64,000 nt of DNA from DAHUYF01 sp963838385 (GTDB lineage: Bacteria > Pseudomonadota > Alphaproteobacteria > ATCC43930 > CGMCC-115725), in contig CAWIRE010000003.1 in the NCBI GenBank assembly GCA_963838385.1, positions 620,001 to 684,000 on the forward strand. Reading direction: 5' to 3'. The notes under the pieces were generated by a model. The model worked only from the letters and a program-made list of their open reading frames with translations, was not told the DNA's origin and did not search any database. The position numbers and the translations under genes are program-made. Position 1 is the stretch's first letter. The number at the start of each line of letters is the position of its first letter. Of the stretch, positions 1-7,508 are shown piece by piece.

Positions 1-18
1 GCCCTGTCAACGTTTTCT

Positions 19-47
19 TTGCTTTCGGCGGGCCGGCGAACTATCAG
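19..47 (+). promoter_or_regulatory. Candidate sigma-70 promoter of the aro operon
   Basis: TTGCTT at 19-24 and TATCAG at 42-47 are separated by 17 bases. Transcription would start near 54, about 22 bases before the first ATG of the aromatic operon at 76. Both boxes are weak matches, so this is a suggestion from spacing and position only. Confidence 0.3.
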
Positions 48-75
48 TATCGCCTTCCTGTTCGACGACATCACC

Positions 76-960
76 ATGGCCATCCCGACAACCACGCTCG
101 ACGATCTGCGCCGCCGCATCGACGAGATCGACGACCGGCTGCATGACCTGATCATGGAGCGGGCGGCGATCGTGGAGGCGATCGGCGCCAGCAAGAAGCG
201 CGGCCAGATCGCCGCCATCCGGCCCGGCCGCGAGGCGCGCATCCTGCGCCGGCTGGTGGCGCGCCATCGCGGCGGCTTTCCCCGGCCGGTCCTGGCGCGG
301 CTCTGGCGCGAGTTGATCAGCGGCGCGGTGATGATGCAGGGCGACTTCGCCGTGGCCGTCGCGGCGCTCGAGGAGATGCCGGATTACTGGGATCTCGCCC
401 GCGACCATTTCGGCAGCAACATCCCGATGACCGCCTTTCATTCGCTCGGCGAGGCGCTGCGCACGCTTGCCGACCGCAAGGTGGCGGTGGCGGTGCTGCC
501 GATGCCGGCCGAAGGCGAGCGCGAGCCGTGGTGGCCGCTGCTGGCGCGCGGCGGCGCCGCGGCGCCGCGGGTCCTCGCCCGGCTGCCCTTCGCCGGACGC
601 GGCAATGCCCGCGGCGATGGCGGCCTCGACGCGCTCGCCATCGGCTTTGCCGAGCCCGATCCGACCGACGACGATCGCAGCCTGATCGCCCTCGAGCTCG
701 CCGGCGAGCTGAGCCGCGCCCGGCTCATCGCGGCGCTCAAGGAGGCCGGCCTCGCCGTCACGCTCTTCGCCGCCCACGAGCCCGGCGGCGAGGGGGCGTG
801 GAACCTGATCGAGATCGACGACGGCGTCGCCGAGGGCGATCCGCGGCTGGCGAAGGCGCTGGCGGCGCTCGGCGACCGCATCGCGCGGGTGACGCATCTC
901 GGCTCCTACGCCAAGCCCATCCCGGCCGCGGCGCTGGGCCTGCGCGGCGAGGGGAGGTAG
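76..960 (+). CDS. aroQ: Chorismate mutase (AroQ type) with C-terminal extension
   Basis: Converts chorismate to prephenate, the first step toward phenylalanine and tyrosine, in the cytoplasm. The first ~90 residues are a helical AroQ domain (start MAIPTTTLDDLRRRIDEID) with the usual spaced Arg and Lys residues. The remaining ~200 residues resemble a degraded prephenate-dehydratase/ACT region and give a 294-residue protein, far longer than a stand-alone mutase. ATG 76 is preferred to the upstream TTG at 19 because the domain begins there. It is first in an operon with hisC (2-base gap) and tyrC, which supports the aromatic role. The function of the C-terminal part is inferred. Confidence 0.85.
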   Translation: MAIPTTTLDDLRRRIDEIDDRLHDLIMERAAIVEAIGASKKRGQIAAIRPGREARILRRLVARHRGGFPRPVLARLWRELISGAVMMQGDFAVAVAALEEMPDYWDLARDHFGSNIPMTAFHSLGEALRTLADRKVAVAVLPMPAEGEREPWWPLLARGGAAAPRVLARLPFAGRGNARGDGGLDALAIGFAEPDPTDDDRSLIALELAGELSRARLIAALKEAGLAVTLFAAHEPGGEGAWNLIEIDDGVAEGDPRLAKALAALGDRIARVTHLGSYAKPIPAAALGLRGEGR

Positions 961-962
961 CG

Positions 963-2057
963 ATGGCCGAGCTGCCCTTGCCGCGCCCCGGCATCCTCGA
1001 GATCTCGCCCTATGTCGGCGGCGAGTCCAAGGCCCAAGGCGCGACGCGCGTCATCCGCCTGGCTTCGAACGAGAGCGCGCTCGGCCCGAGCCCGCGCGCG
1101 ATCGAGGCCTATCGCGCCGAGGCGCAGGAGCTGCACCGCTATCCCGACGGCGGCTCGGTCGGATTGCGCGAGGCGATCGGCCGGCGTCACGGGCTCGACC
1201 CCAGGCGCATCGTCTGCGGCACCGGCTCGGACGAGCTCATCAGCCTGCTCGCGCGCGCCTATGCCGGGCCCGGCGACGAGGTCGTCTACAGCCGCCACGG
1301 CTTTCTCATGTATCCCATCGCCGCGCAATCCGCGGGCGCGCTGCCGGTCGCGGTGCCGGAGCGCGCGCTCACCGCCGATGTCGATGCCATCCTGGCGAAG
1401 GTCACGCCGTGCACGCGCATCGTCTACCTCGCCAATCCCAACAATCCCACCGGCACCTTCCTGCCGCGCGAGGAGGTGAGCCGGCTGCATGCCGGGCTGC
1501 CGCGCTCGACGCTGCTGGTGGTCGACGCCGCCTATGCCGAGTTCGTCACGCGCAATGATTACGAGCCCGGCATCGAGCTGGTGGATCGCGGCGACAACGT
1601 GGTGATGCTGCGCACCTTCTCGAAGATCTACGCGCTGGCCGCGCTGCGCGTCGGCTGGGCCTACGCGCCCGCCGCCATCGTCGACGTGCTGAACCGCGTG
1701 CGCGGCGTCTTCAACGTCAATCTGCCGGCCCAGGCGGCGGCGGTGGCCGCGCTCGAGGATGTGGCGTCGGTCGACCGGGCGCGCGCCCATAACGACCGCT
1801 GGCGGCCGTGGCTCGAGCGCGAGCTCGCCGCCCTCGGGCTCGAGGTGACGCCTGCCGTGGCCAATTTCGTGCTGGCGCGCTTCGGCGCCGGCCCCAGGGG
1901 CGCGGACGCTGCCTTCGCCTTCCTGCAGTCGCGCGGCATCCTGACGCGCAAGATGGGCGCCTATGGGCTGCCCGAGCACATCCGCATCAGCGTCGGGCTG
2001 GAGGAGGAGATGCGCGCCGTCGTCGCGGCGCTGGCCGATTTCCTGGGCCGGAAATGA
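963..2057 (+). CDS. hisC: Histidinol-phosphate / aromatic aminotransferase
   Basis: PLP-dependent class I/II aminotransferase of 364 residues. NPNNPTG is at 158-164, the PLP-contacting Asp at 188, the Schiff-base Lys in FSK at about 221 and a substrate-phosphate Arg near 229. HisC makes L-histidinol phosphate. Copies placed between chorismate mutase and tyrC in alphaproteobacteria are thought also to transaminate aromatic keto acids, and this context suggests that here. The start at 963 lies 2 bases after the aroQ stop, and the stop overlaps the tyrC start (ATGA), implying translational coupling. Histidine synthesis versus aromatic use cannot be separated from sequence. Confidence 0.88.
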   Translation: MAELPLPRPGILEISPYVGGESKAQGATRVIRLASNESALGPSPRAIEAYRAEAQELHRYPDGGSVGLREAIGRRHGLDPRRIVCGTGSDELISLLARAYAGPGDEVVYSRHGFLMYPIAAQSAGALPVAVPERALTADVDAILAKVTPCTRIVYLANPNNPTGTFLPREEVSRLHAGLPRSTLLVVDAAYAEFVTRNDYEPGIELVDRGDNVVMLRTFSKIYALAALRVGWAYAPAAIVDVLNRVRGVFNVNLPAQAAAVAALEDVASVDRARAHNDRWRPWLERELAALGLEVTPAVANFVLARFGAGPRGADAAFAFLQSRGILTRKMGAYGLPEHIRISVGLEEEMRAVVAALADFLGRK

Positions 2058-2938
2058 GCGCGCCGCACTTCGAGCGCGTGGCGTTGATCGGCATCGGTCT
2101 GATCGGCTCCTCGCTCGCCCGCGTGCTGCGGCGCGACGGGCTGGCCGGCGAGATCGTCGCCTGCGCGCGCCAGCCGGCGACGCTGGAAGCGGTCCGGCGG
2201 CTCGGCCTTGCCGACCGCGTCACCAGCGATGCCGCCGCCGCCGTCCGCGACGCCGACCTCGTCATGCTATGCACGCCGCTCTCGGCCTATGCCGGGATCG
2301 GCCGGGCCATCGCCCCGGCGCTCAAGCCGGGCGCGATCGTCAGCGATGTCGGCTCGGTCAAGGGCGCGGTGGTGCGCGAGCTGAAGCCGCTGCTGCCGCC
2401 GGGCGTGCATCTGGTGCCGGGCCATCCCGTGGCCGGCACCGAGCATTCCGGACCCGAGGCCGGCTTTGCCGAGCTGTTCCACGACCGCTGGTGCATCCTG
2501 ACGCCGCTGCCGGACGGCGATGCCGCGGCGCTCGAGCGCGTCGGCGCGCTGTGGCGCGCGGCGGGCATGAAGGTGGTGACGATGGATGCCGAGCATCACG
2601 ACAAGGTGCTCGCCATCACCTCGCATCTGCCGCATCTCATCGCCTATACCATCGTCGGCACCGCCACCGATCTCGAGGACACGCTGAAATCCGAGGTGAT
2701 CAAGTTCTCCGCCGGCGGCTTCCGCGACTTCACCCGCATCGCCGCCTCCGATCCCGTGATGTGGCGCGACGTGTTCCTGGGCAATCGCGAGGCGGTGCTG
2801 GAGATGCTGCAGCGCTTCACCGAGGATCTGACCGCGCTGCAGCGCGCGATCCGCTGGGGCGAAGGCGACAAGCTGCAGGAGCTCTTCACCCGCACCCGCG
2901 CCATCCGCCGCTCGATCATCGAGGCGAAGCAAGCCTGA
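2054..2938 (+). CDS. tyrC: Prephenate / arogenate dehydrogenase
   Basis: NAD(P)-dependent oxidative decarboxylation of prephenate or arogenate, the last committed step to tyrosine. The 294-residue protein opens with a Rossmann fold (GIGLIG at 13-18) and carries the family motif GHPVAGTEHSG at 123-133, which holds the catalytic and substrate-binding His residues. The C-terminal half is helical, and no ACT domain is visible. The start overlaps the hisC stop by 4 bases. A structured repeat begins two bases after its stop. Cofactor and substrate preference (cyclohexadienyl type) are not decidable from the sequence. Confidence 0.9.
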   Translation: MSAPHFERVALIGIGLIGSSLARVLRRDGLAGEIVACARQPATLEAVRRLGLADRVTSDAAAAVRDADLVMLCTPLSAYAGIGRAIAPALKPGAIVSDVGSVKGAVVRELKPLLPPGVHLVPGHPVAGTEHSGPEAGFAELFHDRWCILTPLPDGDAAALERVGALWRAAGMKVVTMDAEHHDKVLAITSHLPHLIAYTIVGTATDLEDTLKSEVIKFSAGGFRDFTRIAASDPVMWRDVFLGNREAVLEMLQRFTEDLTALQRAIRWGEGDKLQELFTRTRAIRRSIIEAKQA

Positions 2939-2939
2939 G

Positions 2940-3007
2940 GCGACGCGCCAGCGTCGTCCTCGGCGGGCGCCAGCGCCCCGGACTTGATCCGGGGCGCGAG
3001 AGCCCGC
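2940..3007 (+). repeat. Structured intergenic repeat, copy A (hairpin plus bipartite stem)
   Basis: P1 is GACGC-GCCA-GCGTC (2942-2955), followed by the 7-base linker GTCCTCG. P2 is GCGGGC (2963-2968) paired with GCCCGC (3002-3007). An internal loop GCCA/GAGA follows, then P3, ten base pairs (2973-2982 with 2988-2997) around the loop CTTGA. The element starts directly after the tyrC stop. It shares layout, but not stem sequence, with copies at 3365, 5852 and 39121. Confidence 0.75.
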
Positions 3008-3043
3008 ACCGCGCGGACGGAGAGCTCGCAGAGGAGGGACGCA

Positions 3044-3364
3044 ATGTACGCCGTGATCTTCGAGGTGCAGCCGAAGCCGGGGCGGACGCAGGACTATCTC
3101 GATATCGCCGCGTCGCTGCGCCCCGATCTCGAGAAGATCGACGGCTTCCTCTCGATCGAGCGCTTCCAGAGCCTGACCAGCGAGGGCAAGATCCTGTCGC
3201 TCTCCTTCTGGCGCGATGCCGAGGCGGTGACGCGCTGGCGCGAGCAGGAGCGGCATCGGCGCGCGCAGGCGCGCGGTCGCGCCGAGCTCTTCGCGGATTA
3301 TCGCCTGAGCGTCGTCGAGGTGGTGCGCCAGTACGGGCCCGTCGACCGGGCGCAGGCGCCCTAG
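3044..3364 (+). CDS. Antibiotic biosynthesis monooxygenase (ABM) domain protein
   Basis: Small 106-residue alpha+beta barrel protein of the ABM/dimeric ferredoxin-like family. It starts MYAVIFEVQPKPGR, has a central GFLSIERFQS strand and the typical FWRDAEAVTRWREQ helix. Members are cofactor-free oxygenases or heme-handling proteins, and no specific substrate can be assigned. The ATG at 3044 follows a strong GAGGAGGG site. It sits between two copies of the structured repeat, so it is probably transcribed separately from the aro operon or behind partial termination. Confidence 0.75.
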   Translation: MYAVIFEVQPKPGRTQDYLDIAASLRPDLEKIDGFLSIERFQSLTSEGKILSLSFWRDAEAVTRWREQERHRRAQARGRAELFADYRLSVVEVVRQYGPVDRAQAP

Positions 3365-3427
3365 CGCGACGCGAAGCGTCGTCGCTGGCGGGCGGCAGCG
3401 GTTGCTCTTGCAACCGCGAAAGCCCGC
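3365..3427 (+). repeat. Structured intergenic repeat, copy B
   Basis: P1 is GACGC-GAA-GCGTC (3368-3380), followed by linker GTCGCTG. P2 is GCGGGC (3388-3393) with GCCCGC (3422-3427), the internal loop is GGCA/GAAA, and P3 is GCGGTTGC (3398-3405) with GCAACCGC (3410-3417). It begins immediately at the TAG of the ABM gene and ends about 20 bases before the stop of the convergent gene, so it could terminate transcription. Confidence 0.75.
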
Positions 3428-3449
3428 ACCCCGCGGAGCTAAGCCGCGC

Positions 3450-4457
3450 CTACTTCCAGGTGAAGCGCGGCAGCGCGGCGATCTGCGCCGGCCCGAGATA
3501 GAGGCGGTCGTTCTGCAGGCTCACCGGCAGGGTGAGCTGCTGGTGGCCGTCGGCGCCGGGCTTCGCCATCATCCCGAGCACGATCTTGACCAGGCTGGCG
3601 TCGCCGGCGCGCAGCGTGCCGCTCGCCACCGCGGCGTCGATGATCGCGTTGTGGTTCTCGATGGTGGCGGTGAGCGCGCCGATCGGCTGCAGCTGGTCGT
3701 CGAGCGCCAGCGTGCCGTTGGCGCTCGCCTCGAGCGCGCCCCAATGCAGCGTGCCGTCGGTGAGCTCGACCGTGCCGCCGTCCTGCCGCCACAGCGCCAG
3801 CGCGTCGCGCAGCCTGCCGGGCGGCAGCGCGCCTTTGAGCGTGAGCCCCAGGCTCAGCGTCTGGATCTCCTTGCCGAAGCTCGGCACCGTCACCGGCAGC
3901 GCGGTGTCCGACAGGCGCAGCGAGACGGCGAAGGCGGGATCGCGATGGCTGGCCGGCGTGCCGGCGGGCAGGACGAGGCGCGCCTCGGCCGTGGCGACGG
4001 TCACGCCCGCGGCGATGCCGCTGCCGGTCAGCGCCCGCCCGGCGAGATCGATCCGGGCGCCCCCGGCATCGCCGAGGTCGACGGTGCCGTCGAGCGCCGC
4101 CGCCGCGACGCCGCCGGCCTCGCCCGGCAGCTCCACCTGCGCGCCCGAGGGCGCGCTCAGCCGCCAGCGCCGCACCTCCCAGAGCCGGGTCTGGGCGAGC
4201 AGCACCGGCGCCGTGGCGGAGTAGGACAGCGGCTTCTCGGCCGCGGCCCTCGCCTGCGTGAAGCGCAGCCGGATGACGGCGGGGAACCCTTCCACCGCGA
4301 GGCTGTCCCAGCTCAGCGCGGTGCCGCGCGCGCGCTGGGCTTCGGCCCACGGGCCGATTTCCGCCTGCAGGCGATGGGCGAGGTAGACCCAATAGCCGGT
4401 ATAGCCGGCGCAGCAGGCGGCGAACGCCAGGGCCAGCGACAGAACGAGGCGGCGCAT
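3450..4457 (-). CDS. DUF2125 domain protein, membrane anchored
   Basis: A 335-residue protein with an N-terminal signal-anchor (MRRLVLSLALAFAACCAGYT, then a YWVYL segment) and a long beta-rich periplasmic region, matching DUF2125 proteins of alphaproteobacteria. The domain has no established biochemical function. The ATG at 4457 is chosen because the hydrophobic segment begins there. The longer reading frame up to 4637 adds a low-complexity Ala/Arg tract without signal character. The neighbourhood tyrC - DUF2125 - ChaC is, from memory, recurrent in alphaproteobacteria. It converges on the ABM gene. Confidence 0.75.
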   Translation of the reverse strand: MRRLVLSLALAFAACCAGYTGYWVYLAHRLQAEIGPWAEAQRARGTALSWDSLAVEGFPAVIRLRFTQARAAAEKPLSYSATAPVLLAQTRLWEVRRWRLSAPSGAQVELPGEAGGVAAAALDGTVDLGDAGGARIDLAGRALTGSGIAAGVTVATAEARLVLPAGTPASHRDPAFAVSLRLSDTALPVTVPSFGKEIQTLSLGLTLKGALPPGRLRDALALWRQDGGTVELTDGTLHWGALEASANGTLALDDQLQPIGALTATIENHNAIIDAAVASGTLRAGDASLVKIVLGMMAKPGADGHQQLTLPVSLQNDRLYLGPAQIAALPRFTWK

Positions 4458-4699
4458 TGGAGCGTTATAGGGCGCCGCGGTACCCGCCGTCGATGCGAAA
4501 GCGCAAGCCGGGAATGCGCGCGCCGCGCTTGTCGCCGCCGCCGCTTGTCCCAAATACTGCGTCTCGCGGCGGCGGGAGGGCGATGGGTTTGCCCCCGGCC
4601 CGGCGCCGTTAAGGGCTTTTTTGCCGTTCGGCGCCAAGCTGGAGGCGCCGCGGCGGGCGCGGCAGCGCCGAGGTGCGGCGGAGCGTGCGGAACGACATC

Positions 4700-5338
4700 A
4701 TGGAACGAGAAGGTGCCGCCGGGCTCGAGGCCGCGCCGCGGCCGGCGCCCGCGCCGGAGATCGCGCATTGCATCGCCCGGGGCTGCGATGTCTGGGTGTT
4801 CGGCTATGGCTCGCTGATGTGGGATCCCGGCTTCGCCCATGTCGAGGCGCGGCCGGCGCTGCTGCGGGGATATCACCGCCGCTTCTGCGTCTATTCCCAT
4901 CGCTATCGCGGCACGCCGGAGCGGCCCGGGCTGGTGCTCGGCCTCGACCGCGGCGGCGCCTGCAAGGGCATCGCCTATCGCGTGCCGCGGCCGGACGTTC
5001 CGGCGGCGCTGCATTACCTCTGGGAACGCGAGATGACCAACCGCACCTATCACCTGCGCGAGCTGCCGCTGGCGACGCCGCAGGGCAGGGTGACGGCGCA
5101 GGCTTTCGTCGTCGACCGCGCGCAGCGCAACTATACCGGGCCGCTCTCGCTCGAGGAGACGGCGCGGCTCATTCTCCAGGGCATCGGCGCCCGCGGGCCG
5201 TGCCGGCAATATCTCGAGAACACGGTGGCGGAGCTGAAGAAGCTCGGCCTGATCGACGGGCCACTCCATCGTCTGGAGCAGAAGGTGCGCGAACTGGCGC
5301 AGGCAGAACCGCCCTGCGCCGGCCTTCCGCCCGTCTGA
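4700..5338 (+). CDS. Gamma-glutamylcyclotransferase (ChaC family)
   Basis: ChaC-type enzymes cleave glutathione to 5-oxoproline and Cys-Gly in the cytosol. The 212-residue protein has the family signature VFGYGSLMW at ~33-41 (substrate-binding loop) and the catalytic Glu in YLWEREM near 111. The start at 4700 gives MEREGAAGLE. An upstream GTG at 4673 would add nine residues, and no clear ribosome site separates the two. It is transcribed away from the DUF2125 gene. The related GGACT fold lacks this YGSLMW context, so the ChaC assignment is firm. Confidence 0.85.
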   Translation: MEREGAAGLEAAPRPAPAPEIAHCIARGCDVWVFGYGSLMWDPGFAHVEARPALLRGYHRRFCVYSHRYRGTPERPGLVLGLDRGGACKGIAYRVPRPDVPAALHYLWEREMTNRTYHLRELPLATPQGRVTAQAFVVDRAQRNYTGPLSLEETARLILQGIGARGPCRQYLENTVAELKKLGLIDGPLHRLEQKVRELAQAEPPCAGLPPV

Positions 5339-5398
5339 CGCCGGGAAGCGGCTCCGCCGGAGGTTGTGCCAGCCCCGTCGCGGCCATAGCATGGGCCG

Positions 5399-5851
5399 AT
5401 GAGAGAGCATGGCGGCATTCGGCGCACCATCATCGGCTGGTCGCTGCTGGCCATCATCCTGGTGGTGATCGCCGCGGGTTACTGGATCGCCCATGTCGCC
5501 GCACTGGCGCCGGTGAGCCCGGTGCGCAATCCCGTGAACGTGCCGCTGGCCCGTCCCGACCTGCCGGTCACCGGCAACATCGCCAATGACCGCCTGGCCA
5601 GCCTGCCCTCGACCGAGCAGGCGCTGCTGCTCGGCCGGGATGTCGGCCCGGGCTGCGATGGCGTCGTCGCCTTCGGGATGGGCCTGGGCCGCCACGACGC
5701 CGACAAGGGCGATGCCTATTGGAGCGTGCGCTGCGCCGATGGCCGGGAGTACGCCGTGGCGCTCCATCCCGGCCCGGCCGGGGGCGCCAGCGTGCTCGGC
5801 TGCGACGCCATGCGCTCGGCCGGCATGGAATGCTTCAAGCGGCTGCCCTAG
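5399..5851 (+). CDS. Hypothetical membrane-anchored protein
   Basis: A 150-residue protein with one N-terminal membrane segment (about residues 10-32, core SLLAIILVVIAAGYWIA). It is followed by a Pro-rich linker and a soluble domain with three Cys, the last two near the C-terminus (LGCDAMRSAGMECFK), which could form disulfides outside the cytoplasm. I do not recognise the family. It lies 60 bases after the ChaC gene on the same strand, and its stop is followed directly by a structured repeat. Confidence 0.6.
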   Translation: MREHGGIRRTIIGWSLLAIILVVIAAGYWIAHVAALAPVSPVRNPVNVPLARPDLPVTGNIANDRLASLPSTEQALLLGRDVGPGCDGVVAFGMGLGRHDADKGDAYWSVRCADGREYAVALHPGPAGGASVLGCDAMRSAGMECFKRLP

Positions 5852-5912
5852 CGCGACGCAAAGCGTCGTCGCTGGCGGCGGCAGCGGTTGCGCAAGCAAC
5901 CGCGAGAGCCGC
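5852..5912 (+). repeat. Structured intergenic repeat, copy C
   Basis: P1 is GACGC-AAA-GCGTC (5855-5867), followed by linker GTCGCTG. P2 is shortened to GCGGC (5875-5879) with GCCGC (5908-5912), the internal loop is GGCA/GAGA, and P3 is GCGGTTGC (5884-5891) with GCAACCGC (5896-5903). It starts directly after the TAG of the preceding gene. P2 differs from copies A and B by loss of one G and one C on opposite sides, so pairing is kept. Confidence 0.75.
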
Positions 5913-5974
5913 GCGGCGCAGGCTGGCGATGACTGTCAACATCGCGCAGCCCTGCGCAACCCTCCGGTTGGGTC

Positions 5975-6001
5975 GGAACGGATGGGCGCTGCCAAGCGGT
6001 T
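5975..6001 (+). promoter_or_regulatory. EcfG-like general stress promoter of the CsbD gene
   Basis: GGAAC at 5975-5979 is followed after 18 bases by GGTT at 5998-6001 (consensus GGAAC-N16/17-CGTT). Spacing is one base longer than ideal and the first -10 base differs. The position, about 30 bases before the start of a CsbD stress protein, makes it plausible, since CsbD-type genes are common members of the alphaproteobacterial general stress regulon. Confidence 0.45.
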
Positions 6002-6032
6002 GGCCTAGGTCATCGCAACCGAAGGAGCTTTC

Positions 6033-6200
6033 ATGAGCGGAACGACGGACAAGGTGAAGGGCACGGTCAAGGAGACCGTCGGCAAGGCCACCGGCGACAA
6101 GGCGACCGAAGCCGAAGGCAAGCTCGACAAGGCCAAGGGCGAGGTGAAGGACGCCGCGCACGATACCAAGGAGCATGTGAAGGACAAGCTCGACCGCTAG
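6033..6200 (+). CDS. CsbD-family stress protein
   Basis: A 55-residue, Lys/Glu/Asp-rich, hydrophilic protein beginning MSGTTDKVKGTVKETVGKA, with the repeated KGxVKExVGKxTGD pattern typical of CsbD. The family is induced by general stress in many bacteria, and its molecular role is unknown. The start is set by a strong AAGGAG site at about 6022. Upstream lies an EcfG-like promoter and downstream a terminator hairpin, so it appears to be a single-gene transcript. It is too short for most gene finders but well supported by composition and signals. Confidence 0.85.
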   Translation: MSGTTDKVKGTVKETVGKATGDKATEAEGKLDKAKGEVKDAAHDTKEHVKDKLDR

Positions 6201-6221
6201 TATCCGGCGAGCGAAACGAAT

Positions 6222-6253
6222 GAAGCCCCGCCCGTTTTCCCGGGCGGGGCTTC
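6222..6253. terminator. Bidirectional terminator hairpin
   Basis: A perfect 13-bp stem, GAAGCCCCGCCCG (6222-6234) with its complement at 6241-6253, closes a TTTTCC loop. It sits between the stop of the CsbD gene and the stop of the convergent gene at 6259, so it can serve both. The T-run after the stem is short. Confidence 0.75.
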
Positions 6254-6258
6254 GCCTT

Positions 6259-6573
6259 TCACCGGCCGTGGCGGGTCGAAAGCGGCGGCGGCGGCGGGTC
6301 CGGCCGGGGCGGCGGCACCGGGCGCGGCGGCTCCTCGACCGGCACCGGCTCGTCATCGCTCGGCCGCGGCGGATTACCCGGCGGCGTGGGCTTGCCCGGC
6401 TGGCCGCCGGGTGCGCTCTCGGTGGCGAGCGCTTCGCAATCGGCGGCAAGCGTCAGCAGGGTTTGCTGCTCCAGCGTGTCGTCCTCGCCGCGCGCCGCGT
6501 CGTGCAGGCGCTGGGCTGCCGCCCGCCACACGGTTGCGTCGGCGAGAGGGAGTTCGGGATCGTGGCGTCCCAT
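6259..6573 (-). CDS. Small hypothetical protein with proline-rich tail
   Basis: A 104-residue product. Residues ~10-55 (WRAAAQRLHDAARG, then TLLTLAADCEALA) look like the short helical segment found in many small alphaproteobacterial proteins, of the kind WRxRAxExRxxA...MLxIAxxYxxLA. The last ~50 residues are low-complexity Pro/Arg/Asp. No function is known. The ATG at 6573 is the only reasonable start. It converges on CsbD and shares the terminator. The Pro-rich tail could also be read-through of GC-rich DNA, which lowers confidence. Confidence 0.5.
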   Translation of the reverse strand: MGRHDPELPLADATVWRAAAQRLHDAARGEDDTLEQQTLLTLAADCEALATESAPGGQPGKPTPPGNPPRPSDDEPVPVEEPPRPVPPPRPDPPPPPLSTRHGR

Positions 6574-6834
6574 GATCGCCTAACGCCGCCCGCTGTCCCG
6601 TGTGTTGGATCTCAGCCCGGCCCTGAATTGAAATCGCAAAGACAACCGCGGATCGCGCGCTGGCAGGCGCGCGTACGAGGCGAGGGGCGTTCGCCCCTCG
6701 GTGCGCCAACTCGACCGGCACGATCGTTCGCGGCATCCGGCGCACGTGGAGCATGCTGCAGATGAGCGCCCCAGAACGACGAGGCCCTCGGCTCGCCGCA
6801 GATTCACCTCAATCAGCGCAAGTGCCCGTCGATT
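6574..6834. other. Gene-free stretch before the restriction-modification island
   Basis: No convincing reading frame was found in this interval. It holds one GC-rich stem-loop, CGAGGGGCG (6681-6689) paired with CGCCCCTCG (6692-6700) on a TT loop. Base composition changes from GC-rich to mixed toward 6830, where the restriction island begins. No direct repeats marking an insertion boundary were recognised. Confidence 0.4.
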
Positions 6835-6863
6835 TTGCCGATATACCGGTCGAACGCTAAGAT
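6835..6863 (+). promoter_or_regulatory. Sigma-70 promoter of the restriction gene
   Basis: TTGCCG (6835-6840) and TAAGAT (6858-6863) are spaced by 17 bases, giving a start near 6870 and an ~18-base leader before ATG 6888. Each box matches 4 of 6 consensus bases. Confidence 0.45.
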
Positions 6864-6887
6864 GCGCGTGCAGTGATTGGGGGAAGC

Positions 6888-7508
6888 ATGCCCATTATAC
6901 GTAATTCGGTTGTGCCGGGAGCTTTCAATAAAGCTGTATTTTTGCCGTTTGAGTTGCGGCTAGATGATTTTCAGATCGCAATGCAGGATGTGTATGATTT
7001 TTTCTATGACGTGAATGTGCACCTGACGTCCAAGGGGCTGCAGCGGCTTGACGATATGCTTCGGCCTGCAAACATGTCCGGCACCATATCGGACATGCTT
7101 ACGGCCAGTATCGGCAAGCATGCGCGGGTTCTCGTCCAGAACCGCTATCCCAACGGTCATCCAGACCTCATCGTCCAAGGCAGATACGCAAACAACTCCA
7201 TCAAGAGTGGCACGGACGGGATCGAGATCAAATCGACGAGAAAGGCCGGAGGTGCTGTAGACACTCACGGTCCCCGCGATCAGTGGATGTGTGTTTTTGT
7301 CTATCAGGTGGATTTACTCACCGAACCGGCTATCGAGCGACGGCCTATGGGCTTCTCTGAAGTTTACCTTGGTCAAGTTATAACGTCGGACTTCAGGAAA
7401 AATCCGCGTGGTGATCTGGGTACGCGAACAGCGACGTTGGACAAGCAGGGGATCGCAAAACTTCGCGAAAATTGGGTGTATAAGCTCGACCGGGCTACGG
7501 AACTTTGA
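6888..7508 (+). CDS. Type II restriction endonuclease (PD-(D/E)xK type)
   Basis: A 206-residue protein with a PD-(D/E)xK nuclease core: HPDLIVQGRY with Pro-Asp at ~92-93, then GIEIKST with Glu113-x-Lys115, followed by THGPRDQWMCVFVYQ, a segment common in such enzymes. It would cut DNA at the site methylated by the convergent gene, whose 3' end it overlaps by 14 bases. ATG 6888 follows GGGGGAAG, and an in-frame GTG at 6873 is possible. Codon use and G+C are clearly lower than the neighbours, a sign of transfer. The recognition site cannot be predicted from sequence alone. Confidence 0.75.
   Translation: MPIIRNSVVPGAFNKAVFLPFELRLDDFQIAMQDVYDFFYDVNVHLTSKGLQRLDDMLRPANMSGTISDMLTASIGKHARVLVQNRYPNGHPDLIVQGRYANNSIKSGTDGIEIKSTRKAGGAVDTHGPRDQWMCVFVYQVDLLTEPAIERRPMGFSEVYLGQVITSDFRKNPRGDLGTRTATLDKQGIAKLRENWVYKLDRATEL

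Noticed and set aside
6592..6870. Integrase or attachment-site remains at the left border of the restriction island
   Set aside because: No tRNA end, direct repeat or integrase-like frame is visible, only one GC-rich hairpin.
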